Shown in pieces: positions 4,695 to 6,542 of a DNA stretch of 6,542 nucleotides. A program made the translations under genes and the position numbers. How positions within the stretch are numbered: position 1 is the first letter of the stretch; each line of letters starts with the position of its first letter. The stretch lies in the NCBI GenBank assembly GCA_902783765.1, contig CACZSB010000181.1, positions 1 to 6,542 of the forward strand, read 5' to 3'. This DNA comes from an uncultured Lachnospiraceae bacterium. GTDB taxonomy: Bacteria; Bacillota; Clostridia; Lachnospirales; Lachnospiraceae. Below the pieces are notes generated by a model. That model saw only the letters and a program-made list of their open reading frames with translations. It was not told where the DNA came from and made no database searches.

Positions 4695-6305
4695 ATTCTG
4701 GGGCACCAGGGTGGAGTCCAGGGCCAGGAAATAATCCAGGAAACGCAGCAGGCGTTTGGCCTCGGTGTATTCCGGGGCATCCTCGGGGATCCCGAAGAGC
4801 AGCTGCTCCGCATAGGACTTCAGCACCGATAATTCATATACCAGGGAGGAATTAAAGGTGGCATCGGCGCTTTCCTGGAAGGGGATGATATTCTTTTTCT
4901 CCCCCCGGCGGACGGAAGCCCAGCGGGCCAGGGTCTCCTGGGCACTGTAGCCCCGGGTCCGGGCATCCCGCACCATACGCCGCAGCAGCCGGCCGTCGGA
5001 GGTGGGAATCCGGTTGTGCTCGTCGATATTGATGGTGGAAAGGGCGCTGATATAAATGCGGAATTTGTTTTCCGCAGGGATATCGGCGCTCATGCGGTCA
5101 TTCAGACAGTGGATTCCTTCCACCACCAGGATATCCCCCCGGCCCAGCTTTAGGGTATTGCCCCGATACTCCCGCAGGCCTGTTTTAAAGTTGAAGGTGG
5201 GCATTTTTACCCGCTTTCCTGCCAGAAGATCCATCATATCCCGGTTGAAGCCGGCAATATCCACCCCTTCAATGGATTCGAAATCATATTCTCCGTTTTC
5301 GTCCCGGGGGGTAAACTCCCGGTCCACAAAATAATTATCCACCTCCACGGGATGGGGCTTTAAGCCCAGGCCCCGCAGCTGCACGGAAAGCCGGTGAGAA
5401 AAGCTGGTTTTTCCCGAGGAGGAGGGCCCGGCAATCATCACGCATTTAATATCGGGATTTTCCGCAATCCGGCCGGCGATTTTGGCAATATCCATTTCCT
5501 GCCGGGCCTCCGCCATAAGGATCATATCCGTGGCCTGGCCCTGGGCGATCTTTTCGTTAATCTGGCCCACGGTGCCGATGCCCATGCGGATGGTCCATTC
5601 CACGGAGCGGCGCAGGGTATTAAAAACCTTGGGCTGGGGCTCGAAGGGGGCCAGCTCCTCCGGATTTTCCTGCTTGGGCAAAAGCAGGGCCAGCCCGGAT
5701 TCATAGGCCACCAGATCGAAGGCCTTAAGGTAGCCGGTGGAGGGCAGCATGCAGCCGTAATAATAATCCACATAATCTCCGATGGAATATACATTGACTC
5801 CGCTGTGCCGGCGGTAGCGGAAAAGCTTGTCCCGGTTAGGCATGCCGTGGCGGCGGAAGTATTCCCGGGCCTCGGGGATCTCCCATTTGGTTTTTTCAAT
5901 GGGCAGATCGGCCTTGACCTGGGCCAGCATATCCGCCTTGACCGCCTCCACAAAGGCCTGGTCCACGGTCAGATCCCCGGCCACCTCCACATAGTAGCCG
6001 TTGATCACGGAGAAATCCACAAAGATCTTTCGAAGCTTTTCCCCCGCCACCCGGTTTAGGGCGCCGCAGAGGACCATCAGGGCCGTGCGCTCATAGCTGA
6101 GCATGCCGTCCCGCTGGCCGGTGGTAATAAATTCCAGGGTCTCGTCCCCGCCGATCAGCTTGTGCAATTCCTTGATTTTGTTCTCGGATTTTACCAGCAC
6201 GATATCATGGGCAAAATCTCCCTGAGCCAGGGCCGCCGCCTGGGCATAAGTGGCTCCCTGGGGCAGGGTGAGGGTCTTGCCCTCCGCATAAGTAATAAGC
6301 GCCAT
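4650..6305 (-). CDS. Nucleoside (uridine) kinase-family protein with N-terminal TGS domain
   Basis: This 551-residue cytoplasmic protein starts at ATG (complement of 6303-6305). A GGAG site lies 9 nt upstream, inside the end of the dipeptidase gene. Residues 1-60 resemble a TGS domain (ITYAEGKTLTLPQGATYAQAA). Residues ~65-220 resemble the threonyl-tRNA-synthetase second additional domain, with HGMPNRDKLFRYRRHSG and the DYVDYYYGCMLPSTGYLKAF motif. Residues ~285 to the end are a phosphoribulokinase/uridine-kinase P-loop domain: Walker A GPSSSGKTS (293-301), acceptor-site EVDNYFVDRE (D323), the Walker-B-like strand ILVVEGIHCLND, and the arginine-rich lid around GRLLRRMVRDARTRG. This length and architecture is a standard Clostridia 'nucleoside kinase', expected to phosphorylate uridine/cytidine or a similar nucleoside, though the exact substrate is not established for this form. 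It is co-transcribed with the upstream dipeptidase gene (6-nt gap). Its 3' end overlaps the convergent RsgI-like gene by 45 nt. Confidence 0.92.
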   Translation of the reverse strand: MALITYAEGKTLTLPQGATYAQAAALAQGDFAHDIVLVKSENKIKELHKLIGGDETLEFITTGQRDGMLSYERTALMVLCGALNRVAGEKLRKIFVDFSVINGYYVEVAGDLTVDQAFVEAVKADMLAQVKADLPIEKTKWEIPEAREYFRRHGMPNRDKLFRYRRHSGVNVYSIGDYVDYYYGCMLPSTGYLKAFDLVAYESGLALLLPKQENPEELAPFEPQPKVFNTLRRSVEWTIRMGIGTVGQINEKIAQGQATDMILMAEARQEMDIAKIAGRIAENPDIKCVMIAGPSSSGKTSFSHRLSVQLRGLGLKPHPVEVDNYFVDREFTPRDENGEYDFESIEGVDIAGFNRDMMDLLAGKRVKMPTFNFKTGLREYRGNTLKLGRGDILVVEGIHCLNDRMSADIPAENKFRIYISALSTINIDEHNRIPTSDGRLLRRMVRDARTRGYSAQETLARWASVRRGEKKNIIPFQESADATFNSSLVYELSVLKSYAEQLLFGIPEDAPEYTEAKRLLRFLDYFLALDSTLVPQNSLLKEFIGGSVFGV

Positions 6306-6311
6306 TGATTT

Positions 6312-6542
6312 TTACTCCATTTCTTCCAATTTCAGCAGGGCCACGATATAGATTTTCAGGGCCTCCAGCAGATCTTTAAAGCTGGCCCCCTCGTTGGCTC
6401 CGTGGATGGGGCCCACAAAGTCGGGCATGGGCCGCTCCGGATGTTCCGGCCCGAAGGCGATGCCGTTGGGGAAGCTCCGGGCATAGGTGCCCCCGCCGAT
6501 GGTAAAGGGTTTTGCCTGGGCATCCCCGGTCACCGCCCGGTA
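6312..6542 (-). CDS. PepV-type M20 family dipeptidase, C-terminal 76 residues (5' end outside window)
   Basis: The frame is open to the window edge and stops at TAA (complement of 6312-6314). The sequence VTGDAQAKPFTIGGGTYAR followed by GIAFGPEHPE and IHGANEG is characteristic of the C-terminal catalytic part of PepV/Sapep-like M20 zinc metallopeptidases. The GGGTYAR loop and the His of I-H-G-A-N-E (a metal ligand in this family) are both present. These enzymes hydrolyse dipeptides with broad specificity in the cytoplasm. The N-terminal half and the remaining metal ligands lie outside the window. It is upstream of, and probably co-transcribed with, the nucleoside kinase gene, whose ribosome site falls inside this gene's last codons. 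The protein ends in KLEEME, a normal end with no sign of truncation. Confidence 0.9.
   Translation of the reverse strand, partial: YRAVTGDAQAKPFTIGGGTYARSFPNGIAFGPEHPERPMPDFVGPIHGANEGASFKDLLEALKIYIVALLKLEEME

Noticed and set aside
5394..6059. Long plus-strand open frame (221 codons) opposite the kinase gene
   Set aside because: It is the antisense shadow of a GC-rich, clearly recognisable nucleoside kinase. Its His/Gly/Ala-rich translation resembles no protein family.

Overview
The window looks like a chromosomal segment from a Clostridia-type Bacillota, probably Lachnospiraceae or a relative. Strong AGGAGG-type ribosome binding sites precede most genes. The gene families seen (PepV-like dipeptidase, TGS-containing nucleoside kinase, VTC polyphosphate polymerase with DUF4956, RsgI-like domain, AlbA_2-type ATP-binding protein, DUF4143 ATPase remnant) are typical of that group. 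Taxonomy is inferred from gene content only.

The left part (about 1-1815) is an accessory-looking, more AT-rich patchwork. It holds the 3' end of an AlbA_2/GHKL-type ATP-binding regulator with an in-frame 21-bp tandem repeat, a secreted protein of unknown function, a convergent small DUF1648-like membrane protein, and the 3' remnant of a DUF4143 ATPase gene.

The middle part (1895-4694) is a tight, GC-richer four-gene plus-strand operon. It encodes a membrane-anchored ComEC-type metallo-beta-lactamase-fold hydrolase, a VTC-domain polyphosphate polymerase, a DUF4956 multi-pass membrane protein, and a single-pass protein whose extracytoplasmic part resembles the RsgI middle domain. The genes overlap or lie within 12 nt, and each has its own good Shine-Dalgarno. 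VTC plus DUF4956 is a recurrent bacterial pair. I infer that the operon makes or moves polyphosphate (or a related phosphate polymer) at the membrane, with a surface hydrolase and an envelope-facing accessory protein. This is the best candidate here for an under-described system.

The right part (4650-6542) is a minus-strand housekeeping pair, a PepV-type M20 dipeptidase (3' end only) followed 6 nt later by a nucleoside/uridine kinase-like protein with an N-terminal TGS domain. The kinase gene runs 45 nt into the 3' end of the last gene of the middle operon. No tRNA, rRNA, CRISPR array, complete insertion sequence or convincing rho-independent terminator was found. No stretch over 300 bases lacks a gene or gene remnant.
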